Source: Rhizobium sp. BG4 (lineage in GTDB: Bacteria > Pseudomonadota > Alphaproteobacteria > Rhizobiales > Rhizobiaceae). Taken from it: a stretch of DNA of 64,000 nucleotides. Numbering within the stretch: the stretch's first letter is position 1; each line of letters opens with the position of its first letter. Both the position numbers and the translations under genes were made by a program. Positions 18,838 to 27,723 of this stretch are shown here, one piece after another. Below the pieces are notes generated by a model. That model did not search any database. It was not told the origin of the DNA and saw only the letters and a list, made by a program, of their open reading frames with translations. The stretch is from positions 2,834,001 to 2,898,000 of the forward strand of contig NZ_CP044125.1 of the NCBI RefSeq assembly GCF_016864575.1, read 5' to 3'.

Positions 18838-18867
18838 TGTACGTGGTAGCGATTTGCGCAACGTACA
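18838..18867. promoter_or_regulatory. Inverted repeat upstream of the RND operon, possible operator
   Basis: TGTACGT and ACGTACA are perfect 7-bp inverted arms 16 bases apart, about 160 bases before the adaptor start. No cognate regulator can be named; the spacing is long for a simple dimer site. Confidence 0.3.
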
Positions 18868-19038
18868 AGACCGGCAGAAAATAATTCCCCATGGGCGCAC
18901 ATTAATTACCGTTTACGTATAGATCAATCACCGTCTGGTTATGTTTGCATTCCGATGATTGATCGCAGCGTATAAGCCAAAGACGATTGAAGCAGGGCTG
19001 ATCCGACATCGCCTCTCGGAAAAATCGCCGTTGATGCT

Positions 19039-19073
19039 TAAAAAGCAGAAAACGCGCGGATTTCTCCGCGCGT
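19039..19073 (-). terminator. Terminator of the pyrimidine ABC transporter operon
   Basis: On the minus strand the stem ACGCGCGGA/TCCGCGCGT with a short AAAT-type loop is followed by TTTTCTGCTTTTT. It stands just after the substrate-binding protein stop. Confidence 0.85.
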
Positions 19074-19095
19074 CCCCGAATTTCAGAGCGGCCGC

Positions 19096-20067
19096 TTACT
19101 TGGCTGCAGCGTCGGTGATGTCGTGCGTCCAGGCGCCCGACGGCTCCTTGCTGATGATCTTCTGGTCGAGAAGAGCCTTGGCCGTACGGTCATAGAGCGT
19201 GGTGTCGAGCTTGCCGCTGCCGTCGCCGATCAGCTTGGCCACTTCGCCCATCATCCGCTTCTGGTGGTTTTCGTCCTGGCCGCCGGCGTCGACGACGATC
19301 CCGGCTGCTTCATCCGGGTTTTCGGTGGCGTATTTCCAGCCCTTCATCGAAGCCTTGACGAACTTGACCATCTTTTCCTTGAAGGCCGGGTCCTTCAGCT
19401 TGTCTTCCATGGCATAGAGGCCGTCTTCCAGGAGGTCGTTGCCCATGGCCGTGTAGTTGAAGACGGTGAGATCTTCCGGCTTCAGGCCGGCATCGATTGC
19501 CTGCCAGTATTCATTGTAGGTCATGACGGAGATGCAGTCGGCCTGCTTCTGCAGCAGCGGCTGCACGTCGAAGCTCTGCTTCAGCACGGTCACGCCATCG
19601 GCGCCGCCGTCGGTCTTCAGGCCGAGCTTATTCATCCAGGCGAAGAACGGATATTCGTTGCCGAAGAACCAGACGCCGAGCGTATGGCCCTTGAAGTCGG
19701 CTTCGGTCTTCACCGGGCCATCCTTGCGGCAGATCATTTCCATGCCCGACTTCTGGTAGGGCTGGGCGATGTTGACGAGCGGAACGCCCTTTTCGCGGGC
19801 AACCAGCGCGCCGCCCATCCAGTCGACGATCACATCGGCGCCGCCGCCGGCAATGACCTGCTCGGGAGCGATGTCCGGGCCGCCCGGCTTGATGTCGACG
19901 TCGAGGCCTTCTTCTTCGTAGTAACCCTTGTCCTTGGCGACGTAATAGCCGGCGAACTGGCTCTGCGTGACCCACTTCAGCTGCAGCGTCACCTTGTCGG
20001 CCGCCATCGCGTGAGCGGCGGCAAGCGACATGGCGCTCGCCATCATTGCAACCATCAACTTCTTCAT
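19096..20067 (-). CDS. NMT1/THI5-like ABC transporter substrate-binding protein
   Basis: Periplasmic binding protein, 323 residues, signal peptide MKKLMVAMMASAMSLAAAHA. NMT1-family features are LQLKWVTQSQFAGYYVAKDK, YYEEEGLDVDIKPGGPDIAPEQVIAGGGADVIV and a GVWFFGNEYPFFAWM segment. This family binds pyrimidine-like compounds such as hydroxymethylpyrimidine or riboflavin. Being last in an operon with two permeases and an ATPase, and next to dihydropyrimidinase, it is inferred to bind uracil, thymine or a related pyrimidine. The ligand is not proven by sequence. Confidence 0.88.
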   Translation of the reverse strand: MKKLMVAMMASAMSLAAAHAMAADKVTLQLKWVTQSQFAGYYVAKDKGYYEEEGLDVDIKPGGPDIAPEQVIAGGGADVIVDWMGGALVAREKGVPLVNIAQPYQKSGMEMICRKDGPVKTEADFKGHTLGVWFFGNEYPFFAWMNKLGLKTDGGADGVTVLKQSFDVQPLLQKQADCISVMTYNEYWQAIDAGLKPEDLTVFNYTAMGNDLLEDGLYAMEDKLKDPAFKEKMVKFVKASMKGWKYATENPDEAAGIVVDAGGQDENHQKRMMGEVAKLIGDGSGKLDTTLYDRTAKALLDQKIISKEPSGAWTHDITDAAAK

Positions 20068-20124
20068 TTTCTTTTTTCCCTCTGAAGTTATGCCCCAGAC
20101 CCATTTGCGGGAATAAAGCGACGC

Positions 20125-21252
20125 CTAACCACCACGGATAGACGGATGCCAGAAAGTCACCGCCCTTTCGGCAAGGGCGACGACCCCGTAGAAAACCGAG
20201 CCAGCCACCGCCGCGACGGCGATTTCGGCCCAGACCATGTCGACATTCATGCGGCCGATCTCGGTAGAGATGCGGAAGCCCATGCCGACGATAGGGGTTC
20301 CGAAGAATTCCGCAACGATGGCACCGATCAGCGCCAGCGTCGAGTTGATCTTCAGTGCGTTGAAAATGAACGGCATTGCGGCCGGAAGCCGGAGCTTCAG
20401 GAGCGTCTGCCAATAGTCGGATGCGTAGGTGCGCATCAGGTCCCGCTCCATGGCGCCGGAGGCGGAAAGGCCGGCCACCGTGTTCACCAGCATCGGGAAG
20501 AAGGTCATGATGATGACGACGGCGGCTTTCGAGGGCCAGTCGAAGCCGAACCACATGACCATGATCGGCGCGACGCCGATGATCGGCAGCGCCGAGACCA
20601 TATTGCCGATCGGCAGCAGGCCGTGGCGCAGGAAGGCGACACGATCGGCGAGGATCGCGACGATGAAGCCGGAAGCGCAGCCGACGACATAGCCGAACAG
20701 CACTGCCTTGAAGATCGTCTGGCGCACGTCCTCGCCGAGGATCGGCAGCGAGTTGACGATGCGCAGACCGATGGAGCTCGGTGGCGGCAGGATGACGAAG
20801 GGGATGCCGCCGGCGCGGGTGGCCGCTTCCCAGAGGATCAGGATCCAGGCGCCGAAGATCGCCGGGATCAGCAGCCGCAGGAAGGATTTGCCGGTGTTCG
20901 AGACCGGCCGCACTTCCGACAGCAGGCTGACGGAGCGCCAGGCGAGCAGCCAGCAGGCGGCGATCAGCAGGAAGAAGGAGCGGGTCGCCAGCCCCTCGTT
21001 GCCTGCGATCCCCGACAAAAGCAGCCAGGCGGCATCGAAGGAGGCAAGCAGCAGCACCGTTGCCGAATAGAGCAACGGCAGCGCCGTCAGCGACAGGATG
21101 GCGGCGGCGGCGACCAGCAGGATGACGAGCGTCGTCGTCTGGCTGCTGAAGGGGGCAGGGGCGGCTTCCGTCAGCAGCGGCAGCGAGAAGAGCGCCGCCA
21201 CGCAGAGGATCAGCGCCAGCGCGCTTTGCCAGGAGAAGGTCAGGTACTTCAT
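20125..21252 (-). CDS. ABC transporter permease with N-terminal extension
   Basis: 375 residues, SsuC/TauC-type permease. The first ~125 residues form four extra hydrophobic segments (LTFSWQSALALILCVAALFS, LVILLVAAAAILSLTALPL and others) that the usual 250-residue permease lacks. The rest is canonical, with ILILWEAATRAGGIPFVILPPPS, a coupling loop around RTYASDYWQTLLKLRLPAAMPF and IGAIVAEFFGT. Its ATG overlaps the stop of the next permease by ATGA. Together the two permeases form a heterodimeric channel. Confidence 0.88.
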   Translation of the reverse strand: MKYLTFSWQSALALILCVAALFSLPLLTEAAPAPFSSQTTTLVILLVAAAAILSLTALPLLYSATVLLLASFDAAWLLLSGIAGNEGLATRSFFLLIAACWLLAWRSVSLLSEVRPVSNTGKSFLRLLIPAIFGAWILILWEAATRAGGIPFVILPPPSSIGLRIVNSLPILGEDVRQTIFKAVLFGYVVGCASGFIVAILADRVAFLRHGLLPIGNMVSALPIIGVAPIMVMWFGFDWPSKAAVVIIMTFFPMLVNTVAGLSASGAMERDLMRTYASDYWQTLLKLRLPAAMPFIFNALKINSTLALIGAIVAEFFGTPIVGMGFRISTEIGRMNVDMVWAEIAVAAVAGSVFYGVVALAERAVTFWHPSIRGG

Positions 21253-22133
21253 GCCGGCCTCCCGCCCATGGCGCGATCGACGATCCTGGCGGCGAGCCCG
21301 ACGATGGCGACGAGGAGGGCCGCCAGCACCGAACCGGCAACGAGTGCGGCCCAGATATCGATCGTCTGGCTGTAATAGGAACCGGCGAGCAGCTTCGAGC
21401 CGATGCCGGCGACCGCACCGGTCGGCAGCTCGCCGACGATGGCGCCGACGAGGCTCGCGGCAATCGCCACCTTCATCGAGGTGAACAGGAAGGGCACGGA
21501 GGCGGGAACGCGTAGCTTCCAGAAGGTTTGTGCGGCGCTGGCATTATAGGTGCGCATCAGGTCGAGATACATGACCTCGGGCGAGCGCAGCCCCTTCACC
21601 ATGCCGACGGCGACGGGGAAGAAGGAGAGATAGGTGGATATAAGCGCCTTGGGGATCAGCCCGGTGATGTTGATCGAGCCGAGAACGACGATGACCATCG
21701 GCGCGATCGCCAGGATCGGCACCGTCTGCGAGGCGATGATCCACGGCATCAGGCTGCGGTCGAGCGCCTTGATATGGACGATGCCGACGGCGATCAGGAT
21801 GCCGAGCACGGTGCCGAGCGCAAAGCCGAGCACGGTGGAGGAGAGCGTGACGCCGGCATGATAGACGAGGCTGCGGTTGCTCGAGAGCTTCCTCAGGAAG
21901 GTGTTCTCGAAGACATTCTGCGCCACCTGATGCGGCGCCGGCAGGATCGGCTTCGGCTGGGAGAGTGTCGCGGAGATGAACTCGGAGGTCGTCGGCGTGA
22001 TGTTGTTGCGCGTGTCCATGTCGCGCTGGAACGGCGCGTTCATGAAGACGGCGGCGATGTACCAGATGACGACGAGGGCCGCGAGAATGGTGAGGACGGG
22101 GCCGATCTTGTCTTTGAGGGTATCGGGCTTCAT
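21249..22133 (-). CDS. ABC transporter permease
   Basis: 294 residues, second membrane subunit of the same importer. A single N-terminal helix (GPVLTILAALVVIWYIAAVF) is followed by a periplasmic loop and the permease core (GFALGTVLGILIAVGIVHIK, ASQTVPILAIAPMVIVVLG). The EAA-like coupling motif lies around RTYNASAAQTFWKLRVPASVP, the same pattern as in its partner. It overlaps the DUF559 gene upstream and the other permease downstream by four bases each, so all are co-translated. Confidence 0.9.
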   Translation of the reverse strand: MKPDTLKDKIGPVLTILAALVVIWYIAAVFMNAPFQRDMDTRNNITPTTSEFISATLSQPKPILPAPHQVAQNVFENTFLRKLSSNRSLVYHAGVTLSSTVLGFALGTVLGILIAVGIVHIKALDRSLMPWIIASQTVPILAIAPMVIVVLGSINITGLIPKALISTYLSFFPVAVGMVKGLRSPEVMYLDLMRTYNASAAQTFWKLRVPASVPFLFTSMKVAIAASLVGAIVGELPTGAVAGIGSKLLAGSYYSQTIDIWAALVAGSVLAALLVAIVGLAARIVDRAMGGRPA

Positions 22134-22510
22134 GCGGCTTGCTCCTTTAGAAAGGGAGCTGCGTGCTTCTGGATTTCAATGAAAACATAGTCAGGTCCAT
22201 CGACGACCTGGGCGTTGTCGAAGCGGAGCACGTTGAAACCCTGCTCTCTCATGAATGCGTCGCGTCTGGTGTCATGCCGGCGTCCGGCATCGGTCTCGTG
22301 GCTGTCGCCATCGACCTCGACGACGAGGCGAGCCGAGAGCCAGGCGAAGTCTGCAATGTAAGGACCGATCGGCGTTTCCCGGCGAAAACGGGCGCCGTAG
22401 GGGCGGAGATCACGGAGCATATTCCACATGGCGGCTTCTGCCTTGGTCAGTTCTCGGCGCAGCCGTTTTGCTGTCTGGCGGGTTTTGGGAGTGATGTTCG
22501 AGTGAGGCAT
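22130..22510 (-). CDS. DUF559 (Vsr-like) endonuclease-domain protein
   Basis: 126 residues. The N-terminal TAKRLRRELTKAEAAMW and the core RRETPIGPYIADFAWLSARLVVEVDGDSHE are the DUF559 signature. The D...E(V/L)DG pattern resembles the PD-(D/E)xK fold of Vsr mismatch endonucleases, with a later VLRFDNAQV. The domain is common in rhizobia but its function is not established to my knowledge. It is inserted between the ATPase and permease genes of an importer, overlaps the permease by ATGA, and adjoins a palindromic repeat on its upstream side. Confidence 0.85.
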   Translation of the reverse strand: MPHSNITPKTRQTAKRLRRELTKAEAAMWNMLRDLRPYGARFRRETPIGPYIADFAWLSARLVVEVDGDSHETDAGRRHDTRRDAFMREQGFNVLRFDNAQVVDGPDYVFIEIQKHAAPFLKEQAA

Positions 22511-22538
22511 TCAAACGTCCCCTTTTGCGGATGAGGGA

Positions 22539-22671
22539 AAAACCCCTCCCCAACCCCTCCCCACAAGGGGGAGGGGCTAGAGTGCGGCGGCCTCTGCGCC
22601 GGATTAGAACCCGAGGCGGGGAGGCTTGCTAAGTCCCTCCCCCTTGTGGGGAGGGGTTGGGGAGGGGTTTT
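22539..22671. repeat. Palindromic intergenic repeat, family A copy 2
   Basis: Left arm 22539-22580 and right arm 22632-22671 carry the same CCCCTCCCCAACCCCTCCCC / GGGGAGGGGTTGGGGAGGGG arms as the copy at 4220-4374; only the loops differ. It separates the ATPase gene from DUF559, and the DUF559-repeat block looks inserted into the operon. Confidence 0.85.
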
Positions 22672-22687
22672 CATTCGGATGAGCGTC

Positions 22688-23469
22688 TCACTCATAACTA
22701 TGCCCCGCTCTCAAGCCATCGCGCACCCGATGGGCGATCTCCAGGAACTCCGGCGTCTCGCGGATATCGAGGGGGCGTTCCTTCGGCAGGGTCGAGTCGA
22801 TGATATCGGTGACGCGGCCGGGGCGGGGGACATGACGACGATCTTGGTGGAGAGGTAAACGGCCTCGGGGATCGAGTGGGTGACGAAGCAGATCGTCTTG
22901 TTGGTGCGCGACCAGAGCTTCAGGAGCGCGGCGTTCAGGTGGTCGCGGACGATTTCGTCCAGGGCGCCGAAGGGTTCGTCCATCAGGAGCAGATCGGCAT
23001 CGAAGGCGAGCGCGCGGGCGATCGAGGCGCGCTGCTGCATGCCGCCCGAGAGCTGCCAGGGGAATTTCTTGTCGAAGCCGGTGAGTTCGACGAGTTCCAG
23101 CGCCTCGGAGATGCGCTTCTTCTGCTCGGCCTTGGAATAACCCATGATTTCAAGGGGAAGGGCGATGTTCTTCTCGATCGTGCGCCAGGGATAGAGGGCG
23201 GCGGCCTGGAAGACATAGCCATAGGCGCGCGCCTTGCGGGCCTCTTCCGGCGTCATGCCGTTGACGCTGATCTCGCCCGAGGTGGTCTTCTCCAGATCGG
23301 CGATGACGCGCAGGAACGTCGTCTTGCCGCAGCCGGATGGGCCGATGAAGGAGACGAAATCGCCCTTGTTGACATCGAGATTGACATTGCTCAGCGCATG
23401 CACCGGCCCGTCATTCGTCTGGAAGGTGAGACAGAGATCCTTGGCGGATACGACGGAGGCTGCTTGCAT
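22688..23469 (-). pseudogene. ABC transporter ATP-binding protein of the pyrimidine importer, frameshifted near the C-terminus
   Basis: SsuB/TauB-type ATPase, about 260 residues after repair. Start at 23469 (MQAASVVSAKDLCLTF); longer upstream frames have no family match. Walker A is GPSGCGKTT, the signature LSGGMQQRASIARAL and Walker B LLLMDEPFGALD. After STKIVVMSP (about 22830) the sequence falls into a wrong frame. One extra C in the run TCCCCC restores the expected arginine-rich continuation, then PKERPLDI and a stop at 22688. Only about the last 46 residues are affected, so even the written form might bind ATP. Probable homopolymer error. Confidence 0.87.
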
Positions 23470-23568
23470 CGATAGGTTACCAGTCCTGTTTTCCCCGCAG
23501 CGGCGCGGTTTGCATGTTATGATGCTGCCCGGTTGCAAAACCCGCGGCAAAGTCCATGGAGGATGAGA

Positions 23569-23982
23569 ATGGACGCGAAGTCAAAGCCCACCTGCCACAT
23601 TGTTCGTCCCAGCCACGCCTATGACGGCAAGCAGGGGCTCAGCTATTTCGAGGGCATTGCCGCGGAGACGGTCGGCGCGAAGGGCATCTGCATGCATCTT
23701 CTGACCATTCCGCCCGGCGTGCGCGCCAAGGCGCATCTGCACGAGGCGCATGAAACGGCGATCTACATGCTCTCCGGCGAGGCCCATACCTGGTATGGCG
23801 ACGAGCTGGAGCACCATGTCGTCGTCCATGCCGGCGAACTTTTCTACATTCCGGCCGGTGTTCCGCACCTGCCCGCCAATCTCAGCAGCACGCCCTGCAC
23901 GGCGATCATCGCGCGGACAGATCCCAACGAGCAGGAGAGCGTCGTGCTGCTGCCGGAGCTCGACAGCCGCGTGCCGGATTGA
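23569..23982 (+). CDS. Cupin-domain protein
   Basis: 137 residues, a single cupin barrel. Motif 1 is HLHEAHETAIYMLSGEA (three His and a Glu as metal ligands) and motif 2 is HAGELFYIPAGVPHLPAN. The start at 23569 is set by GGAGG at 23558. It is transcribed divergently from the pyrimidine ABC operon. The ARTDPNEQESVVLLPELD tail is shared by small rhizobial cupins of unknown role. A link to pyrimidine use is only positional. Confidence 0.85.
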   Translation: MDAKSKPTCHIVRPSHAYDGKQGLSYFEGIAAETVGAKGICMHLLTIPPGVRAKAHLHEAHETAIYMLSGEAHTWYGDELEHHVVVHAGELFYIPAGVPHLPANLSSTPCTAIIARTDPNEQESVVLLPELDSRVPD

Positions 23983-23984
23983 GC

Positions 23985-24377
23985 CTACTTGCATAGCGGC
24001 AGCGGCCCCCACTTGACGGCGGCATCGGAGGCGAGGCCGATCGTGTAGCCTTTGGGGCCGGAGGTGATCTTCGCGGTGTCCTCGCTCTCGCCTTCCTCAC
24101 CCTCGGCCTGGCAGGAGACCGTGGCGGTGAAATTCTTGCCCTCGGTCTTCACCAGCTTCTTGATCTCGCAATAGGAGGCGGCCGTGGTGATCGCCTCGGA
24201 GGTCAGCAGGAAGAAACTGTCGGAGCCGGTGCTTTCGCCCGACTTGGCATAGGCGCAGCCATCCTTGTTGCCGTAGCTGCCCTTGATCGGCAGCGTATCG
24301 GCCCATACTGCAGCAGGAAGCGCCGCGGTGGAGAGCGCGGCCAGGGAGACAATCGTCAAAATCACATGGCCGCGCAT
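23985..24377 (-). CDS. Small secreted protein of unknown function
   Basis: About 130 residues with a signal peptide (VILTIVSLAALSTAALPAAVWA). The mature protein has four cysteines (DGCAYAK, ASYCEIKK, TVSCQAEG, LPLCK), which suggests two disulfides in the periplasm. I do not recognise the family. The start may be ATG 24377 or GTG 24386; the latter would overlap the dihydropyrimidinase stop (GTGA), which implies coupling. Convergent with the cupin gene, two bases apart. Confidence 0.7.
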   Translation of the reverse strand: MRGHVILTIVSLAALSTAALPAAVWADTLPIKGSYGNKDGCAYAKSGESTGSDSFFLLTSEAITTAASYCEIKKLVKTEGKNFTATVSCQAEGEEGESEDTAKITSGPKGYTIGLASDAAVKWGPLPLCK

Positions 24378-24382
24378 CGATG

Positions 24383-25836
24383 TCACACCCCGCTTGCCGG
24401 GATGCCGGTGCGTTCGACCTTGCGCGGAGCGGTCAGCTCCTTCCAGGTCGAGAGCGCCTTGTTGACCGCCTGGAAGGGTTCGCGCTTGACGAACTGGCCG
24501 TGGCCCTCTTGCGTCTTGATGGTCGACTCCTCGATGGCGACGACGCCGCGGGTCAGCGTATAGCGCGGCAGGCCGGTGACTTCCTTGCCCTCGAAGACGT
24601 TGTAATCGATCGCCGACTGCTGGCTCTTGGCCGAGATGGTCTTGGAGCGCTTCGGGTCCCAGACGACGATATCGGCATCGGCGCCGACGAGGATCGCGCC
24701 CTTCTTCGGATAGACGTTGAGGATCTTGGCGATGTTGGTGGAGGTGACCGCCACGAACTCGTTCATGGTGATGCGGCCGGTCGCGACGCCATAGGTCCAG
24801 AGCATCGGCATGCGGTCTTCGAGGCCGCCGGTGCCGTTCGGGATCTTGCGGAAGTCGCCGAGGCCGGTGCGCTTCTGGTCCGTCGTGAAGGCGCAGTGGT
24901 CGGTCGCCACCACCTGCAGCGAACCAGCGGAAAGGCCGGCCAGAGACTGTCCTGATGCTGCTTGTTGCGGAAGGGCGGGGACATGACGCGGCGGGCGGAG
25001 TGATCCCAGTCGCGGTTGAAATATTCGCTCTCGTCGAGCGTCAGGTGCTGGATCAGCGGCTCGCCATAGACGCGCATGCCGTTCTGGCGGGCGCGGCGGA
25101 TTGCTTCATGGGCCTGTTCGCAGGAGGTGTGGACGACATAGAGCGGCACGCCTGCCATGTCGGCGATGATGATGGCGCGGTTGGTCGCTTCGCCTTCGAC
25201 GGAGGCCGGGCGCGAATAGGCGTGACCCTCGGGGCCGTTATTGCCCTCATCCATCAGCTTCTGCTGCATGGCGGCGACGACGTCGCCGTTTTCGGCATGG
25301 ACGAGGGGCAGCGCGCCGAGTTCGGCGCAGCGTTGGAACGAGGCGAACATCTCGTCGTCGTTCACCATCAGCGCGCCCTTGTAGGCCATGAAATGCTTGA
25401 AGGTGTTGATGCCCTTTTCCTGCACGATGGTCTTCATGTCGTTGAAGACCTGCTCGCCCCACCAGGTCACCGACATGTGGAAGGAGTAGTCGCAATTGGC
25501 GCGGGTCGACTTGTTGTCCCAGCGCTTCAGCGCATCGAGCAGCGACTGGCCGGGATCGGGCAGGCAGAAATCGACGACCATGGTCGTGCCTCCGGCAAGA
25601 GCGGCGCGCGTGCCGCTTTCGAAATCATCGGAGGAATAGGTGCCCATGAAGGGCATTTCGAGATGCACATGTGGATCGATACCACCGGGCATAACGTAGC
25701 AACCGGAGGCGTCCAGCACCTCGTTGCCAGACAAGTTCGGCCCGATCTCGACGATCTTGCCACCCTCGATCTTCACGTCCGCCTTATAGGTCAGGTCGGC
25801 GGTAACGATGGTTCCGTTCTTGATGACTGTGGTCAT
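24383..25836 (-). pseudogene. hydA: Dihydropyrimidinase (D-hydantoinase), split by a 1-base deletion
   Basis: Second step of reductive pyrimidine breakdown: dihydrouracil to N-carbamoyl-beta-alanine. After repair it is about 484 residues, the usual length. Zinc-site residues are His56/His58 (GIDPHVHLE), carbamylated Lys153 (FMAYKGA), His180 (PLVHAENGD), His236 (YVVHTSCE) and the Asp in VATDHCAF. The first frame ends in wrong sequence after HQDSLW (about 24941) and the second resumes at QVVATDHC. One missing G in TGGGCC explains it. As written the catalytic Asp would be lost. The conservation of both halves suggests a sequence error or a very recent event. Confidence 0.9.
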
Positions 25837-25938
25837 GGCTGTTCCCTGTTCTTATTGAGTCAGGTGACCGATCGCATCCCCTAGTGGAGAGGTTGCGTGC
25901 GAAGCAGTCTGGTGATTTTCGGTAAATGCTCGAGGGCG

Positions 25939-26136
25939 CTATGCCTCGACGAGATCAAGCCGCTTTTCGATCCGCAAGACGCGTTCATCGATGCGGTCGA
26001 GCCGTGTCGAAATGGTCGCATACTGATGTTCGAGAATGCCGAGGCGTTGCTTGACGACCTGCATGTCGTCGGCAAGCCGTTCGACGGTGCCGCGGATGGC
26101 ACGCAGGTGCTCAAGTATGAGGTTGTCGGTCGACAT
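25939..26136 (-). CDS. Small coiled-coil protein
   Basis: 65 residues, highly charged and helical, with heptad-like spacing of Leu/Ile (LRAIRGTVERLADDMQVVKQ, ISTRLDRIDERVLRIEKRL). No catalytic motif is visible. Short proteins of this pattern are common in rhizobia and I know of no assigned function. It lies between the dihydropyrimidinase and amidohydrolase genes on the same strand, so it may be in their transcript. Confidence 0.6.
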   Translation of the reverse strand: MSTDNLILEHLRAIRGTVERLADDMQVVKQRLGILEHQYATISTRLDRIDERVLRIEKRLDLVEA

Positions 26137-26188
26137 TCACCGGCCTCCGTTGGCGGCAATTCAGCTTCCAAATATAGGCGCAATTGTT

Positions 26189-27442
26189 TCACACCACAAT
26201 CTCCGCCGTCTCCGCCACCGCATGGAACAGCACGTCCGCGCCCGCGGTCGCCCATTCCTTGGAAATCTCCTCCGCCTCGTTGTGGCTGAGACCGCCGACG
26301 CAGGGGCACATGACCATGGTGGCGGGCGCCACCTTGGCGGCCCAGCAGGCGTCGTGGCCGGCGCCGGAAATGATGTTCATGTGGGAGTAGCCGAGCTTTT
26401 CGGCGGCGTCACGGACGCGGCCGACGAGGACCGGGTCGAAGGTGACGGGATCGAAATGGCCGACCGCCTCGACGGAGCAGCCGACGCCGAGCGCCTCGCA
26501 GATCTTTGCCGCTTCGGCCTCGATCTTGGCGCGCATGCGATCGAGCTTTTCCTGGCTGGGCGTACGGATGTCGACGGTGAAGACGACCTTGCCAGGCAGG
26601 ACGTTGCGGGAGTTCGGCGAGAAGAACACCTGGCCGACACCGCCGACGGCGCCTGGCTGTTCGCTCATGGCGACACCCTGGACCATTTCCAGGATGCGCG
26701 ACATCGCAAGACCGGCATTGACGCGCATCGCCATCGGCGTCGAGCCGGTATGGGCTTCGCGGCCGGTAAGGGTGAATTCCAGCCACCACAGGCCCTGACA
26801 GTGCGTCACGACGCCGATCTGCTTGTTCTCGGCTTCGAGGATCGGGCCCTGTTCGATGTGATATTCGAAATAGGCGTGCATCTTCCGGGCGCCGACTTCC
26901 TCGTCGCCGAGCCAGCCGATGCGCTTCAGCTCGTCGCCGTAGGTCTTTCCTTCTGGATCCTTGCGGCCATAGGCGTAATCCATGCTGTGAACGCCGGCGA
27001 AGACGCCGGACGCCAGCATGGCGGGCGCAAAGCGCGCACCTTCCTCATTGGCCCAGTTGGTGACGACGATCGGGTGCTTGGTCTTGATGCCGAGATCGTT
27101 CATCGTGCGCACGACCTCGAGCGCGGCGAGCACGCCGAGCACGCCGTCATACTTGCCGCCGGTCGGCTGGGTGTCGAGATGCGAGCCGACATAGACCGGC
27201 AGGGCATCGGGATCGGTGCCGGGGCGGGTCGCGAACATCGTGCCCATCTTGTCGACGCCCATGGTCATGCCCGCGGAGTCGCACCACGTCTTGAAGAGGC
27301 TGCGGCCCTCGCCATCGGCGTCCGTCAGCGTCTGGCGGTTGTTGCCGCCGGCAATGCCGGGGCCGATCTTCGCCATGTCCATGAGACTGTCCCACAGACG
27401 GTCGCCGTTGACGCGCATGTTTTCGCCTGGTGCTGCCACCAT
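26189..27442 (-). CDS. Zn-dependent N-carbamoyl amidohydrolase (beta-ureidopropionase type)
   Basis: M20-family hydrolase, 417 residues. Metal ligands fit the HyuC/allantoate amidohydrolase pattern: His88 (VGSHLDTQP), Asp99 (GGKYDGVLG), Glu133/Glu134 (WANEEGARFAP), HIEQGP and the late GAGHDACWAA. The context with dihydropyrimidinase, PreTA and a RutR-like regulator favours N-carbamoyl-beta-alanine as substrate, giving beta-alanine, CO2 and ammonia. Allantoate or N-carbamoyl amino acids remain possible. Divergent from the regulator gene across a shared 281-base region with a RutR-like box. Confidence 0.9.
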   Translation of the reverse strand: MVAAPGENMRVNGDRLWDSLMDMAKIGPGIAGGNNRQTLTDADGEGRSLFKTWCDSAGMTMGVDKMGTMFATRPGTDPDALPVYVGSHLDTQPTGGKYDGVLGVLAALEVVRTMNDLGIKTKHPIVVTNWANEEGARFAPAMLASGVFAGVHSMDYAYGRKDPEGKTYGDELKRIGWLGDEEVGARKMHAYFEYHIEQGPILEAENKQIGVVTHCQGLWWLEFTLTGREAHTGSTPMAMRVNAGLAMSRILEMVQGVAMSEQPGAVGGVGQVFFSPNSRNVLPGKVVFTVDIRTPSQEKLDRMRAKIEAEAAKICEALGVGCSVEAVGHFDPVTFDPVLVGRVRDAAEKLGYSHMNIISGAGHDACWAAKVAPATMVMCPCVGGLSHNEAEEISKEWATAGADVLFHAVAETAEIVV

Positions 27443-27582
27443 ATCTGAAGTCCTCGCCTGTTTTCATCAGTCATGCCGTAAGCATGTCCGGTCTGTTCCC
27501 TTGGTCAATTCCCGGCGCGATTGTTTGTTTTCTTTGCGCTGGAAAATCCGCCGTTGCCTTTATTTTGCATCTGACGGATAAT

Positions 27583-27598
27583 TTGACCGATTGGTAAA
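27583..27598. promoter_or_regulatory. RutR-like operator box
   Basis: TTGACCGATTGGTAAA agrees at 12 of 14 defined positions with the Escherichia coli RutR consensus TTGACCA-N2-TGGTCAA. It lies in the divergent region between the amidohydrolase and the RutR-like gene, where autoregulation and pathway control would be expected. Confidence 0.65.
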
Positions 27599-27723
27599 CA
27601 TTACAGCTTCCGTCGCTGGGCTCAAGACGTAAAACAGCAAAAATGCCGACAAAATTGCGGGCGGGGAACTGCTTCTGAAAACTTGATTGAAGCAGTTGAA
27701 TTTGTGAGGGAAACGACAGCCAT

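Larger units (their letters stand above)
18682..19095. other. Intergenic region upstream of the RND operon
   Basis: No gene is supported. It contains the RND operon promoter region and, at its distal end, the terminator of the substrate-binding protein gene. One notable element is an inverted repeat TGTACGT (18838-18844) and ACGTACA (18861-18867) with a 16-base spacer, which could be an operator. No regulator gene adjoins it. Confidence 0.5.

Noticed and set aside
25911..25926. Third RutR-like box near dihydropyrimidinase
   Set aside because: Only the GGTAAA half-site is present; the other half does not match.
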